Source: Anaerolineae bacterium (GTDB lineage Bacteria; Chloroflexota; Anaerolineae; 4572-78; J111). Taken from it: DNA of 33,895 bases. Shown in pieces: positions 8,691 through 18,397 of the stretch. The notes under the pieces are model-generated. The model saw only the letters and a list, made by a program, of their open reading frames with translations, ran no database searches and was not told the origin of the DNA. Every line of letters begins with the position of its first letter. Within the stretch, counting starts at the first letter, position 1. Location of the stretch: the NCBI GenBank assembly GCA_020433805.1, contig JAGRBZ010000041.1:1-33895 (forward strand), written 5' to 3'. The position numbers and the translations under genes were made by a program.

Positions 8691-8733
8691 CCTATGGGGC
8701 AACTCTTTGTTTAATGAAGGAGTGCCTCATAGG
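8691..8733. other. Imperfect hairpin between the aldolase and secreted-protein genes
   Basis: CCTATG (8691-8696) pairs with CATAGG (8728-8733), and inside it GGCA-A-CTC pairs with GAG-TGCC. A run of eight T lies on the 5' side, right after the aldolase stop, so the order is wrong for a plus-strand intrinsic terminator. It may be an mRNA end-protecting structure or a leader element for the next gene. Confidence 0.4.
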
Positions 8734-8841
8734 ACTAATTCACTGTTGTCATACATTGCGAAATTATGTAATCTATTCGTATCTACAGTTCGGCCCAACC
8801 CCTCGCTTTGTGGGACTAATCTTGGAGGAATAAATAGCACG

Positions 8842-9846
8842 ATGTCACTATCTGGCTTCACCCTGTATCGACTTTGCCCAGCAGTTGGCGCTTGGATGGT
8901 ACGAGCTGGCTTGGCTCTGATGTTGTTTTTGGCCCTGTCTACCATCAGCCGGGCCGATACGCCACTTAAGCCTAGCGGCAGCGCTGAAACTGAGGTTTCG
9001 GTCTGGGTGCCGGAAGGAGCCTTGCTTGAGCCGGAGAAGCTGTTGGTTACGGCCGATTACCTGCCGCAAGAGAATTTGCCGGTGGGAATTACCTTGCCGG
9101 CCGGGACGGTGGGCAGCCCTATTACGTTTGGCATTTGGCAGGGCGAAAGTCAAGTTTACACCAATTTTAACCCCTCTCTCGTGATCAATATTAGATATAA
9201 TGAAGAAGATGTGCCGCTCGACGTTCTCGATGTGGAACAGAGCTTGCACTTGTTTATGTATCATCCGGATCTGCAAACGTGGGTCAAACTCTGTACAAAT
9301 GCTCAGATCGATGAGAATCTCATCTCCGCAGCGTTGGCCCGAGTTGTCCCGGCCGAAGAGCATGGCAGCGTGCTGCTGGCTATCGCCCCGGACTTTTCAT
9401 CCTCGTTGACACAAGATGTCATTGGCGATGGTTTGACCGAGATCACGCCGCCCAATAGCGATCTTCATTTTCAGGTTCAATCAGCCTCTGTGCCGGAGGG
9501 TACGCACTTTGTTATGACCGTTTTGCCCTCATCGCCCGCGACTGGCCCATTGCAGATTTTGTCTAACCCCGTGGATATTAAAGCTTGTTACGTTAATCAC
9601 GATAATCCAACTCAGCAAACCGTTGAAATGACAACCTTTTTCTTTGAGCCGCCCCAGGTGACCTTCAGTTTTGATGCCGACACCCTCTCTCGGGCCGGGA
9701 GAACGACCAACTTGACTGTGGCCGGCCTCTTCAACAACCAAGACTGGATCGATTTGGAAGCATTTGGCTCCCGAATAGTTCGCGAACGCCGGGGGGTAGC
9801 AGTTGAGACGCCCGTGCTGGGTACCTTTAGTTTGGCGACGCGTTAG
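8842..9846 (+). CDS. Secreted protein of unknown family upstream of the TIR gene
   Basis: 334 aa from ATG 8842; GGAGG at 8824-8828 is 13 nt upstream, a long but usable spacing. A longer in-frame start at 8653 would overlap the aldolase gene and hide the signal peptide. The N-terminus is a classic Sec signal: Arg21, a hydrophobic core GLALMLFLALS, and a cleavage-like SRA-DTP near residue 38. The rest looks beta-rich with few charged clusters and no motif I recognise; only two cysteines are obvious (LCTNAQ, KACYVN). The stop is 9 bp before the TIR-WD40 start, so the two are probably one operon. If the WD40 region of the next protein is outside the membrane, this could be an extracytoplasmic partner. 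That is speculation from gene order. Confidence 0.7.
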   Translation: MSLSGFTLYRLCPAVGAWMVRAGLALMLFLALSTISRADTPLKPSGSAETEVSVWVPEGALLEPEKLLVTADYLPQENLPVGITLPAGTVGSPITFGIWQGESQVYTNFNPSLVINIRYNEEDVPLDVLDVEQSLHLFMYHPDLQTWVKLCTNAQIDENLISAALARVVPAEEHGSVLLAIAPDFSSSLTQDVIGDGLTEITPPNSDLHFQVQSASVPEGTHFVMTVLPSSPATGPLQILSNPVDIKACYVNHDNPTQQTVEMTTFFFEPPQVTFSFDADTLSRAGRTTNLTVAGLFNNQDWIDLEAFGSRIVRERRGVAVETPVLGTFSLATR

Positions 9847-9855
9847 TAATCAAAG

Positions 9856-12843
9856 ATGGCTGATATTTTCGTTTCGTACTCGCGGCGAGACAAAGAATTC
9901 GTTAAAAAATTTCACCAGACCTTGATTGATAATGGGCGCAGCGCCTGGGTCGATTGGGAAGGTATTCCGCTGACCGCCGACTGGCGAGCCGAGATTTTAT
10001 CAGCCATCGAGTCGGCAGACTGTTTCATTTTTATTCTCAGCCCCGACTCGATTATCTCTGAAGTATGCCAACAAGAGTTAGCCCACGCCGAAGCCTTCAA
10101 TAAGCGGATTGTGCCGGTGGTGTACCGCGATATCAACCCCAACGACGCACCCGGCAGTTTACCCTCGATCAACTGGTCGTTTTTCCGTGACAACGACAAT
10201 TTTGAAACCGCTTTTGAAGCTTTGTCCACAGCTTTAGATACCGACCTGGAATGGACCAAAATCCATACCCGGCTGCTCGTTCGCGCCCTGGAATGGGAAA
10301 ACCGGCAGCGCAACCGCAGCTATTTACTGCGCGGCGATGATTTGGTCGAGGCTGAGCATAATCGGGCCGTCCACGCTGATGTATCGCCGCAGCTAACCCG
10401 ATTGCAGGGCGAATATATCTACACCAGCCGCCAAGATGCGCTGCGTCGGCAGCGACAGCGATTGACCGCGGTCAGTCTGGGGTTGGTCATCGCCATCATA
10501 CTGGCGATTATCGCCCTCTGGCAGTATCAGGTTGCTCAAACGCAACGCAATATTGCTCAAGAGCGTCAAGCCGAAGCAGAGGATGCCCGCTCCACAGCCG
10601 AACTGGAACGCGATCGGGCTGAGTTGGCCGAGCAAGTCGCTAAATCTGAGCGGGATAGAGCCATTCGTCAGAATCAAATTTCGCTGTCTAAATCGTTGGC
10701 CTCCCTGGCCCCGGCCCTGGTGGCCCGTACCAACAACACGGAGTTGGGCGCACTGTTGGCTGTTGAGGCGGAGCGGCTCAACAACGAGGCCGGCGGCAAT
10801 GCTCGACCCCTCATCGACAGTGCCTTCCGCCAAATCCTGGGCGAGTCGAATTTTAATACTATCGTTGGCGTCTACGAGGCCGAAGTCACCGCTATCGCTT
10901 TTAGCCCGATCGAAGCGGAAACCACAGCCCTGGCCTATGGTTTGATCGATGGCACCATTGTGCTATGGCCGGATATGAACAATTTGGCGGCGCAACCTAT
11001 CACCTGGCAGACGGACAGCGGTCTGTCGGCGCTGGCCTTTAGCCCTACCGATCCGGACCTTCTGGTCTCAGCCGGTGATGACGGCCGGATTGTGCTGTGG
11101 CACCTGAGCCAGTCGGAAGCGTTACCTACGCAAGAACAGGTATTAGAAGCCCATCCCGGCGGCGTTTCTGCGGTTGCGTTTAGCCCCGAGGGCCAGAGCC
11201 TGGCTTCCAGCGGTCGCAGCAGTGGGTCACTTCGCCTGTGGGATTTGGCCGATCTGTCGGCTCCACCGCAAGAACTGGGCACGCAGGAAATTTTTGTCAC
11301 CGATTTGGCGTTGAGTCCGGACGGCCGGACATTGGCTTCGGTGAGCAATAACCCAGTAACCGGACCGGTGGTTAAGCTGTGGGATTTAGGCGATTTGGCT
11401 GCGGAACCACGTGAACTGAGCGGCCACAAGGTCAATATTCGTGCGCTAGATTTCAGCCCGGACGGCCAATGGCTGGCCTCGGCCGGGGCCGATAACACCA
11501 TCCAACTACAGCCGCTAGCCGATCTTGAGGTTGAGCCTGAGATTTTGTTGGGCCATACCGACAGCATTGGCGATCTGGTTTTTAGCCCCGACAGCCGAAC
11601 TCTGGCCTCGGCCAGCTTAGACCAAACGATCCGGCTGTGGGCAATTGACGGTGGCGATGATCAACCTCAGGTGTTGCAGGGGCACACCGCCGAAGTTCAG
11701 GTTATTGCCTTTAGCCCCGACGGCGAGTTTTTAGCCTCCGGCAGCGATGATCAATCGGTGAGATTGTGGCGCACCGGTGCCCCGTCGGCGGCTCCCACCC
11801 CGTTGGCCGAAAACACATTGGTTGAAGCGTTAGCCTTTAGCCCCACTGACCCCAACCTGCTGGCTGTGTCCGTTGATGAGACAGTCCAATTGTGGCGCGT
11901 TAACCCGGCTAAACAAATCGGTCTGCTCGAAGGATCGACCGGCGAGTTGCGTTCGCTGGCCTTTAGCAGCGATGGGCAGCACTTGGCCGCAGGTGACCGC
12001 AATGGTTCAATCTGGTTATGGGCTATGACCGATGTGGACGCACCGCCGCCGGAAACGCTGCTCGGCCACGAAGATACGGTTCTATCGCTGGCCTTTAGCC
12101 CCGATGGTCAATGGCTGGTTTCAGGTGATTTAGGGGGCCAGATTTATTTATGGGATGTGGCTGCCGGTTCTGGTGAGTCACAAATTTTGGCCTCAGATCA
12201 TCTGGATGGGGTGTCCGGCCTGGCCTTTAACCCCGATGGCGAAAGTTTTGCTTCAGCCAGCTTCGATGGGCTGATCAACGTGTGGAGTCTGGATACGCTG
12301 CAGCCCCAGCCCTTGCCGTTTGAGAACACCCTTGATATAGAAGCACTTGTTTTTAGTCCGGATGGCCGTTACCTGGTCGTCGGTGGTGGTGACAACAACG
12401 TTGGTCTGGTCTGGCGCTGGGATTTGGCTGCGGAGGAGGGTATTTCGCTGCGGGGGCATCGGGGTCGCGTCTTTTCCCTGGCCTTCAGCCCGAACGGGCA
12501 AACCCTGGCCTCGGCCAGCTTCGATGGCACGGTGCAGTTGTGGGAGATCGACTCACCGATGGTCAGCCCAACCATTCTTATTGGTCATCAGGATGGCGTT
12601 CGATCGGTGTCGTTTAGCGCCGACGGCCAGTGGCTGGCCACAGCCAGCGATGATTTTTCGGTTAATTTATGGATAGCCCAAACGCAAACGCTGGCCGAAC
12701 ACGCGTGTCAGCAAGTTCGTCGTAACCTGACGCCGCTGGAATGGCAGCAGTATCTGGGGAACGAAACCTACCGGCTGACTTGCCGTGGTCTACCCCGGCC
12801 AAGCCCCGCAACGCCCACACCCCAGCCTGAAACGGATAAATAG
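9856..12843 (+). CDS. TIR domain - membrane helix - 14 WD40 repeats
   Basis: 995 aa. Residues 1-135 are a bacterial TIR domain starting IFVSYSRRDKEF; Glu74 in EVCQQELAHA sits at the place of the NAD-cleaving glutamate of active TIR enzymes. After a charged stretch (LRRQRQR) there is one strong membrane helix at about 201-223. A Glu/Arg-rich coiled coil follows (about 228-275). From about residue 330 there are 14 WD40 units with AFSPDG and LW(D) marks, enough for two seven-bladed propellers, then a short Cys-containing tail (EHACQQ, LTCRG) and a Pro-rich end. By the positive-inside rule the TIR would be cytoplasmic and the propellers outside. TIR proteins of this kind may act in immunity or signalling by NAD breakdown or by scaffolding; which one applies is not shown here. 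Confidence 0.9.
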   Translation: MADIFVSYSRRDKEFVKKFHQTLIDNGRSAWVDWEGIPLTADWRAEILSAIESADCFIFILSPDSIISEVCQQELAHAEAFNKRIVPVVYRDINPNDAPGSLPSINWSFFRDNDNFETAFEALSTALDTDLEWTKIHTRLLVRALEWENRQRNRSYLLRGDDLVEAEHNRAVHADVSPQLTRLQGEYIYTSRQDALRRQRQRLTAVSLGLVIAIILAIIALWQYQVAQTQRNIAQERQAEAEDARSTAELERDRAELAEQVAKSERDRAIRQNQISLSKSLASLAPALVARTNNTELGALLAVEAERLNNEAGGNARPLIDSAFRQILGESNFNTIVGVYEAEVTAIAFSPIEAETTALAYGLIDGTIVLWPDMNNLAAQPITWQTDSGLSALAFSPTDPDLLVSAGDDGRIVLWHLSQSEALPTQEQVLEAHPGGVSAVAFSPEGQSLASSGRSSGSLRLWDLADLSAPPQELGTQEIFVTDLALSPDGRTLASVSNNPVTGPVVKLWDLGDLAAEPRELSGHKVNIRALDFSPDGQWLASAGADNTIQLQPLADLEVEPEILLGHTDSIGDLVFSPDSRTLASASLDQTIRLWAIDGGDDQPQVLQGHTAEVQVIAFSPDGEFLASGSDDQSVRLWRTGAPSAAPTPLAENTLVEALAFSPTDPNLLAVSVDETVQLWRVNPAKQIGLLEGSTGELRSLAFSSDGQHLAAGDRNGSIWLWAMTDVDAPPPETLLGHEDTVLSLAFSPDGQWLVSGDLGGQIYLWDVAAGSGESQILASDHLDGVSGLAFNPDGESFASASFDGLINVWSLDTLQPQPLPFENTLDIEALVFSPDGRYLVVGGGDNNVGLVWRWDLAAEEGISLRGHRGRVFSLAFSPNGQTLASASFDGTVQLWEIDSPMVSPTILIGHQDGVRSVSFSADGQWLATASDDFSVNLWIAQTQTLAEHACQQVRRNLTPLEWQQYLGNETYRLTCRGLPRPSPATPTPQPETDK

Positions 12844-12844
12844 T

Positions 12845-12979
12845 AGAGTTTATAGAGTTTAAGAGTTAGGGAGTTTAATGCGTTAGTCAATTGCTGATAA
12901 GCATATGCGTTACGCAGTTCAAAAGGTGACCATTAATTGATCTGAAAACTCTATGAACTCATTAAACTCCATAAACTCT
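12845..12979. repeat. Imperfect inverted repeat between convergent genes
   Basis: AGAGTTTATAGAGTTTAA near 12845 is repeated in inverted form as TTAAACTCCATAAACTCT (12962-12979), with more GAGTTTAA-like units on both sides. It fills the 146-bp gap between the convergent TIR-WD40 and glnE genes. It could act as a two-way terminator or be a small palindromic repeat element. No target-site duplication could be defined. Confidence 0.5.
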
Positions 12980-12989
12980 AATCGGTTGG

Positions 12990-15900
12990 CTATTTCAAGA
13001 TGCGGGCGTTGATTTCTTGAACTCTGGCGGTGTAGTTGGTGAGATCAGCATTAAACTGTTCCAGATGATGATCGTCGTACCCCATTCGGCGGGCCAAAAA
13101 GAGAAACTCTTCGGTGTCCAGCGGTGGTACGGTTAAGTCTTTTGTATTGCCACGCACCATTCGCAAGGCGTTAATGACATCCTGCAAAAAACCGAGTGCC
13201 TTGCTCAAATGCACATAATCGGATTGCGGCAAGATGCCAACGGCGGCCAGTGCCGTAAGTGCCTCGCGGGTGTTGGTCATACGCAAACTGGGGTAGCGCC
13301 GCCCGTACGTGATTTGCAGGCCCTGCACCAGGTATTCAATATCAACCAGCCCGCCGGGGCTGAGCTTGGCGTTGATGGTGCCGGCGGTGACGTGGTGTCG
13401 AATTTGTCGCTCGCGCATGGCTCGCATGGCGGCGATGTCAAAGGGGTCATCATTATAGATAAAGTCATCGCGCAAATTGACAATCTTCTGACCGAGTTTG
13501 ACATCACCGGCAATGGGTCTCAGTTTGACCAGCGCCTGTCGCTCGTAGGGCCAGGCATCACCGTTGGGCGCAAAGTAGCGCTGAAAGGCATCAAGCGACA
13601 CCCCTAAACTACCTGCTTTGCCATAGGGGCGCAGCCGTAGGTCCAGCTCAAAAATCCCTTCCCGTTTGGCCTCAATGACATTGTTGACCTCGCTGACCAG
13701 TCGATCAAAAAACTCGGCGGTCGTGATAACACGTGGGCCGGTGGTTCGTCCGTTACCGGCATAAATAAACATCAACTCGATGTCTGAGGCAAAACCCAGT
13801 TCGCGACCGCCGCACTTGCCCAATGCGCAGATGGTCATGGTACAGGGATGGCGATTTTTCAATCGGGGTAGGCCGTAATGGGCTCGTAAATCGCGGGCTG
13901 CAATCCGGTAGGCTTCCTCAACCACAACCTCGGCTAAATCGGATAACTCGGCAGAAAATTGACCGAATTCGGTGATGTGACCCTGAATCTGGCGCATGTC
14001 GATGCGAAATATCTCGCGATCTTTGAAGGCATTGAGCACCTGCCGATGCGCCGGGCCGGGTGGTGTTTGGCTTAGGAGAATAGTGAGTTCGGCTCGCAGG
14101 TCGGATTTGGTTTTGCTTTCTTGCAGCGCAGCTAGATTTTTTAACACGGGGAAGAGAATAGCGTGCTGCATCCGCAGGAAATCTTGCCATAAAAAATCGC
14201 TCACTCCCAGCAGGCGAGCCATCGTTGCCAGCAACTCCGGCTGTTCGAGCGAGGCAAAATCTTCGGGCCAGTTGGGGCGGCGGAACAGGTTGCCGACAAA
14301 CTCTCTAAAGTTTAGCAGCGCCGACTCGGGGTTGGGCGAGCGAGGCAGCAGGTGCGTAAACTGTTTGATCAACACGGTAGCTGCCCGTAGTTCAAGCTGC
14401 TTTTCCGGATCGGTTATCTTTTCATTTAATTTGTCGGTTACATACAGCGCATCGCGAACCCGATTGCCGGCGGTCTCAACCGACATTCGACCGATGTTGA
14501 TGCCGTGTAAGGCCAGGGCGTTGGCAAGCTCGTACAAAAAGCCCAGCGTATCGGGCGCGTCGATGTTGAGGACGGTATAGTTACGGGAGGCTTCGTTGTC
14601 GATGGTAATATCAACCGGGTAAAGAACGGTTTGGTCACTGGTTGTCGTTTTGAGCGTAGCGGCGATGCGTTTTGCCAGTTGGCCCTGCACATCGGCTCCG
14701 TTGCCGGTTTGAAGCTGGCGTACAAATTGCGCTAACTCTCGTTCGTATCGTGACCAGTTGGCTGCGGATGCGCCATTGGTAGCTTTGACGGTAAAGACAT
14801 CGACAATTTTTTGACGCGGTGATAACGTCGCGGATTTTGTACGATAACGCCCGTGCCGTCCGGCGGGTTGGTACGCAGGAATAACCGGTTCAGGAGCCGG
14901 CTCGTAGGTAAAGACACTGCCGCCGTGGATATTAAAGCCGTGGATGAACAATAAGCCGCAAATGAGCGATAGTTCGCCCAGGTAATCGAACCCAACGATC
15001 GTAACGCGCCAAAAATTATCGGGTAGGGGTGTGGCCTCAACCCGCACGGGTTGACGGTCGGTGAGATCGCCGATGAGTGTAGTGTGATGTTCAATTTCTT
15101 GGGGACTAAATGTTTTTAGGTAGGAGGCGTGCATATGAGCCAGGTGAGGGAGCAATGCCGCCGGTTTTACCGTCTCGGGGATGTCCGCAGGAGCGGGTAG
15201 TATATCAGGTGACTCGGTATCACCTAACTGCTGCTGAAAAACTAAGCGTATGACGGTGCTATGCTGTTCATATTGATCCACAAAACGATAACCAACCTCT
15301 TTCCCACGAAAGCCCAGCCGTCGGGCCAAATGAGAAAGCGCCTCATGATCATCGGGTAAGGTGTGGGTCTGGCGATAGTGCATCAACTGCAAATGGTGCT
15401 CAACCGTGCGTAGAAAGGTATAGCCTTCGGTTAGTACGCGGTATTCATCGGCAGTGAGTAAGTTTTTGGAAAATAGGGCTGCCAGTGCCGTAAGCGTATT
15501 GGAGCCGCGCACCTGGGGCATCTTTTGGCCGTAAGCGAGTTGGTTGTACTGGGTCACAAACTCAATATCGCGAATGGAGCCTGCCCCCAGTTTCACTTCG
15601 CCCCACTGCCGACCTTTCTGCTTGAGTTGCGTTTCGATGCGGGCCTTAAGCGAACGAATCTCTTCACGAACGGTTTCGGCGGGCGTTTGGAAAAGTTCGG
15701 GCTGAATTTTTTGTAGAAAAGCTTCGCCTATCGTTTTGTTGCCGGCAACCACGCGTGCCTTTAACAGCGCCTGCTTTTCCCACAAGCGGGCGTGTTTGTG
15801 CAGATAGCCCAGATAGCCGTCAACTGAAGAAACCAACTCGCCGGTGCTACCCCACGGCCGTAGGCGCATATCAACGCGATACAGAAACCCTTCGGGAGTC

Positions 15901-16715
15901 ATACGGGTTAAATTTTCAATAAGCCGCTGACCGAACTGCCGGTAGGGTGTGGCCTTCGAGCCGGTTAGAAAGAGCAGGTCGATGTCGGAGCTGTAGTTAA
16001 GCTCTTCTCCGCCTAATTTGCCCATGCCCACGACAAAAAAATCGGTGGCGTCGATTTCTAGCTGCTGCGCTGCCAGAGCAAGCGCAGCCTCAATCAGGCT
16101 ATCGGCCAGATGAGACAACTGCAACGTGATGGTGGGCAGATCGAACACGCCCAGCAGATCGGACGTGCCGATGCGCAGTAGTTCCCAGCGCTGGTAGCGA
16201 CGCAGTGAGTCCAACGTAGCAATGGATTGCGGATCGGCTTTATCAAAGGTTCGAGACAGTCGGGTTCGGGTATCGGTCAGAAATTGGGCCAAGGCTTTAG
16301 GCTGGGTCAGTTGGTGGTGAGCCGTCAGCCGATCAAAATAGTGCGGATTGCGCAGAAGAATTTCGGTGAGAAATTGGCTACCTTCAAAAATCGTCAGCAA
16401 AATTTCAATAGCGCGAGGATTAGCCGCGAAATCGCGATAGAGATCAAGCTGGTTAGAGGCGTTATTAATGAAGCGTTCGAAGTTGGTGAGTACGTTATCG
16501 GGATTGGTAATTTCGGCCAGGGTACTCAGTAAGTGGGGTAAGATGGGGGCGATAGCTTGACGGGCCGGCTCGGACTTGGCAATGCGGTTCAGACAGCGTT
16601 CGGCAGCCTCCAGATCGGTAAAGCCAACCGGGGTCAGCCAGGTTTGTACGCCATCATTGCCGGATGGCTCATCGAGCAGCAGTGCTTCGGAGCCTTTGAA
16701 GGTTAGTGGTGCCAT
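12990..16715 (-). CDS. glnE: GlnE-type glutamine synthetase adenylyltransferase with inserted ACT-like domains
   Basis: 1241 aa against about 950 for typical GlnE. The N-terminal nucleotidyltransferase half has GMGKLGG...SSDIDLLF near residue 230, like the deadenylylating domain. The C-terminal half has ALGKCGGRELG...SDIELMF near 962, like the adenylylating domain, but the second metal-binding residue is Glu where Asp is usual. Between them lie two ACT-like segments: RVTIVGFDYLGELSLICGLL near 568 and YTVLNIDAPDTLGFLYELAN near 711. ACT domains bind amino acids; in GlnD a pair senses glutamine. The neighbouring glnA keeps the target tyrosine. Inferred role: reversible adenylylation of GlnA with built-in glutamine sensing. 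The ribosome binding site is weak; TATAAT lies only 10 nt before the ATG. Confidence 0.88.
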   Translation of the reverse strand: MAPLTFKGSEALLLDEPSGNDGVQTWLTPVGFTDLEAAERCLNRIAKSEPARQAIAPILPHLLSTLAEITNPDNVLTNFERFINNASNQLDLYRDFAANPRAIEILLTIFEGSQFLTEILLRNPHYFDRLTAHHQLTQPKALAQFLTDTRTRLSRTFDKADPQSIATLDSLRRYQRWELLRIGTSDLLGVFDLPTITLQLSHLADSLIEAALALAAQQLEIDATDFFVVGMGKLGGEELNYSSDIDLLFLTGSKATPYRQFGQRLIENLTRMTPEGFLYRVDMRLRPWGSTGELVSSVDGYLGYLHKHARLWEKQALLKARVVAGNKTIGEAFLQKIQPELFQTPAETVREEIRSLKARIETQLKQKGRQWGEVKLGAGSIRDIEFVTQYNQLAYGQKMPQVRGSNTLTALAALFSKNLLTADEYRVLTEGYTFLRTVEHHLQLMHYRQTHTLPDDHEALSHLARRLGFRGKEVGYRFVDQYEQHSTVIRLVFQQQLGDTESPDILPAPADIPETVKPAALLPHLAHMHASYLKTFSPQEIEHHTTLIGDLTDRQPVRVEATPLPDNFWRVTIVGFDYLGELSLICGLLFIHGFNIHGGSVFTYEPAPEPVIPAYQPAGRHGRYRTKSATLSPRQKIVDVFTVKATNGASAANWSRYERELAQFVRQLQTGNGADVQGQLAKRIAATLKTTTSDQTVLYPVDITIDNEASRNYTVLNIDAPDTLGFLYELANALALHGINIGRMSVETAGNRVRDALYVTDKLNEKITDPEKQLELRAATVLIKQFTHLLPRSPNPESALLNFREFVGNLFRRPNWPEDFASLEQPELLATMARLLGVSDFLWQDFLRMQHAILFPVLKNLAALQESKTKSDLRAELTILLSQTPPGPAHRQVLNAFKDREIFRIDMRQIQGHITEFGQFSAELSDLAEVVVEEAYRIAARDLRAHYGLPRLKNRHPCTMTICALGKCGGRELGFASDIELMFIYAGNGRTTGPRVITTAEFFDRLVSEVNNVIEAKREGIFELDLRLRPYGKAGSLGVSLDAFQRYFAPNGDAWPYERQALVKLRPIAGDVKLGQKIVNLRDDFIYNDDPFDIAAMRAMRERQIRHHVTAGTINAKLSPGGLVDIEYLVQGLQITYGRRYPSLRMTNTREALTALAAVGILPQSDYVHLSKALGFLQDVINALRMVRGNTKDLTVPPLDTEEFLFLARRMGYDDHHLEQFNADLTNYTARVQEINARILK

Positions 16716-16725
16716 TTCGCCTGTA

Positions 16726-16731
16726 ATTATA
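16726..16731 (-). promoter_or_regulatory. -10 box immediately before glnE
   Basis: TATAAT on the minus strand, 10 nt from the glnE ATG, predicts a transcript starting about 3-4 nt before the start codon. The -35 at 17 bp (TTTTCC) is poor. If real, glnE is transcribed on its own with an almost leaderless mRNA, in agreement with the terminator after glnA. Confidence 0.45.
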
Positions 16732-16775
16732 GATGAAATTGGGGATTAGGAAAAAGTGTTTGGTCTTACGTCGTT

Positions 16776-16854
16776 CATGTCATTTCGACACCGCAGGTGG
16801 AGAAATCCCCACAGCGTCTGACTCCAAGCATTGTCGTAGGGTCGAAATGACATG
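16776..16854. repeat. Dispersed palindromic repeat (TGTCATTTCGA family), copy 1
   Basis: 79 bp bounded by perfect 14-bp inverted ends, CATGTCATTTCGAC and its complement. The interior GGAGAAATCCC-A-AGCGTCTG is shared with the copy at 30684-30779. It lies between glnA and glnE. No coding capacity. Confidence 0.7.
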
Positions 16855-16862
16855 ATGAGTAC

Positions 16863-16898
16863 AAAAAAAGGGATGGAGCCACAGGTTCCATCCCTTTT
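16863..16898 (-). terminator. Intrinsic terminator of glnA
   Basis: Read on the minus strand, AAAAGGGATGGA pairs perfectly with TCCATCCCTTTT around a 9-nt loop and runs into a stretch of seven T. It begins about 19 nt after the glnA stop. This separates glnA from glnE. Confidence 0.85.
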
Positions 16899-16916
16899 GG
16901 TTACAAAACGGGTTGA

Positions 16917-18329
16917 CTAAATATCAAAGTAGAGATTGAATTCGTACGGATGCGGGCGCAGGCGAACGGCGTCGATCTCTTCAGAGCGTTTGTAATCGAT
17001 ATAGGCATCGATTAAATCTTCGGTAAAGACATCCCCTTGCAGCAGGAACTCTTTGTCGGCTTCTAACGCATCGAGCACGTCATCGAGCGTGGTCGGCGTG
17101 TTGGTGATTTCGGCCGCTTCGTCTGGGGGCAGATCGTACAGGTCTTTGTCGATCGGCGCGCCGGGATCGATTTGGTTTTGGATGCCGTCAAGGCCGGCCA
17201 TCAACATGGCCGGGAAGGCCAGGTAGGGGTTGGCGCTGGGGTCGGGCGCACGGAACTCAACGCGCTTGGCTTTGGGGCTACCGGAGTACATCGGAATCCG
17301 GCAGATGGCCGAGCGGTTTCGCTGTGAGTAAACCAGATTGATCGGCGCTTCGTAGCCGGGCACCAAACGCTTGTAAGAGTTGGTGCTGGGAGCGGCAAAG
17401 GCCAAAATTGCAGCGGCGTGTTTGAGCAGACCGCCGATGTAGTAACGGGCGATGTCGGACAGGCCGGCGTAACCGGACTCATCGTACATTACCGTATTGC
17501 CACCTTTCCAGAGGCTTTGGTGGGTGTGCATGCCGCTGCCGTTATCTTCAAAGAGCGGTTTGGGCATAAAGGTGGCGCTCATCCCGTTGAGGCGAGCGAC
17601 TTGCTTAACAATGTATTTGTAGGTGATCAATTTGTCGGCCATGCGAGTCAGCGTGTCGAAGCGCAAGTCGATTTCACACTGGCCGGCGGTACCAACTTCG
17701 TGGTGATGGACTTCCACTTCCATACCGACCTGTTCCATGGTCAAAACCATTTGGGTTCGTACATCTTGCAGGCTGTCGACGGGCGGGCAGGGGAAGTAGC
17801 CGCGCTTGGCCGGAATTTGACCGCCTAAGCCGCCGCCGCCACTGTTCCACCAGCCTTCGGGGCTGTCGATCTGGTAGAAGCCGGTGTTGGCTGCGGACAT
17901 GTAAGCCACATCGTTGAACAGGAAGAACTCAGCCTCCGGCCCAAAGAAGGCCGCATCGGCGATGCCGGTTTGTTTGAGGTAAGCTTCGGCCTTTTTTGAT
18001 ACATAGCGGGGGTCTTTGTTGTAGGCCTGATGGGTGATAGGATCGTAAATATCACAGATCAACACCAGGGTAGGCACTTGGAAGAACGGATCAATAAATG
18101 CAGACGTCGGATCGGGGATCAAGATCATATCCGACTCATTGATGGTTTGGAAGCCGCGAATGGATGAACCATCGAAGCCCAATCCTTCTTCAAAGGCGTC
18201 CTCAGAAAATTCTTTGGTAGACAAGCTAAAGTGATGCCATACACCAAAGGGGTCGATGAAACGCATATCGACCATTTTTAGATCTTCGGACTGAATGAGA
18301 TCAAATACATCTTTTACGGTTTCTGCCAT
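16917..18329 (-). CDS. glnA: Type I glutamine synthetase
   Basis: 470 aa, the normal length of bacterial GSI. It joins ammonia to glutamate with ATP in a cytoplasmic dodecamer. Visible family marks are [26 protein letters not shown], the [10 protein letters not shown] stretch with the ATP/glutamate-binding His, NRSA, and KRVEFRAPD. Tyr398 in [11 protein letters not shown] matches the adenylylation site (Tyr397 in E. coli), so this is the form controlled by GlnE, whose gene is next downstream. The start at 18329 has AAGGAGT about 9-10 nt upstream. A strong terminator follows the stop. Upstream, 68 bp away, is the first of two paralogous unknown genes, so glnA may be cotranscribed with them, or use the very AT-rich gap as its own promoter. 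Confidence 0.97.
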   Translation of the reverse strand: MAETVKDVFDLIQSEDLKMVDMRFIDPFGVWHHFSLSTKEFSEDAFEEGLGFDGSSIRGFQTINESDMILIPDPTSAFIDPFFQVPTLVLICDIYDPITHQAYNKDPRYVSKKAEAYLKQTGIADAAFFGPEAEFFLFNDVAYMSAANTGFYQIDSPEGWWNSGGGGLGGQIPAKRGYFPCPPVDSLQDVRTQMVLTMEQVGMEVEVHHHEVGTAGQCEIDLRFDTLTRMADKLITYKYIVKQVARLNGMSATFMPKPLFEDNGSGMHTHQSLWKGGNTVMYDESGYAGLSDIARYYIGGLLKHAAAILAFAAPSTNSYKRLVPGYEAPINLVYSQRNRSAICRIPMYSGSPKAKRVEFRAPDPSANPYLAFPAMLMAGLDGIQNQIDPGAPIDKDLYDLPPDEAAEITNTPTTLDDVLDALEADKEFLLQGDVFTEDLIDAYIDYKRSEEIDAVRLRPHPYEFNLYFDI

Positions 18330-18397
18330 TTTTAAAGTTTACTCCTTTGTATAATTTAATTAAATTGTATTAAAACGGTCTCATTACCGGTTAACAC

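Noticed and set aside
8679..8733. Intrinsic terminator after the aldolase
   Set aside because: The T-run comes before the hairpin on the coding strand, so it cannot work as a standard terminator.
8653..8841. 63-codon N-terminal extension of the secreted protein
   Set aside because: It overlaps the aldolase gene and places a signal peptide in the middle of the protein; GGAGG and ATG 8842 explain the start better.
10850..12680. Possible DNA tandem repeat array
   Set aside because: The periodicity is protein-level WD40 repetition (TTTAGCCC-type codons for FSP) with diverged DNA, not a satellite.
9856..12843. Reading the TIR-WD40 gene as part of a known defence system (CBASS, Thoeris or similar)
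   Set aside because: There is no cyclase, Sir2-like effector or other defence partner nearby, and the membrane helix suggests a different layout.
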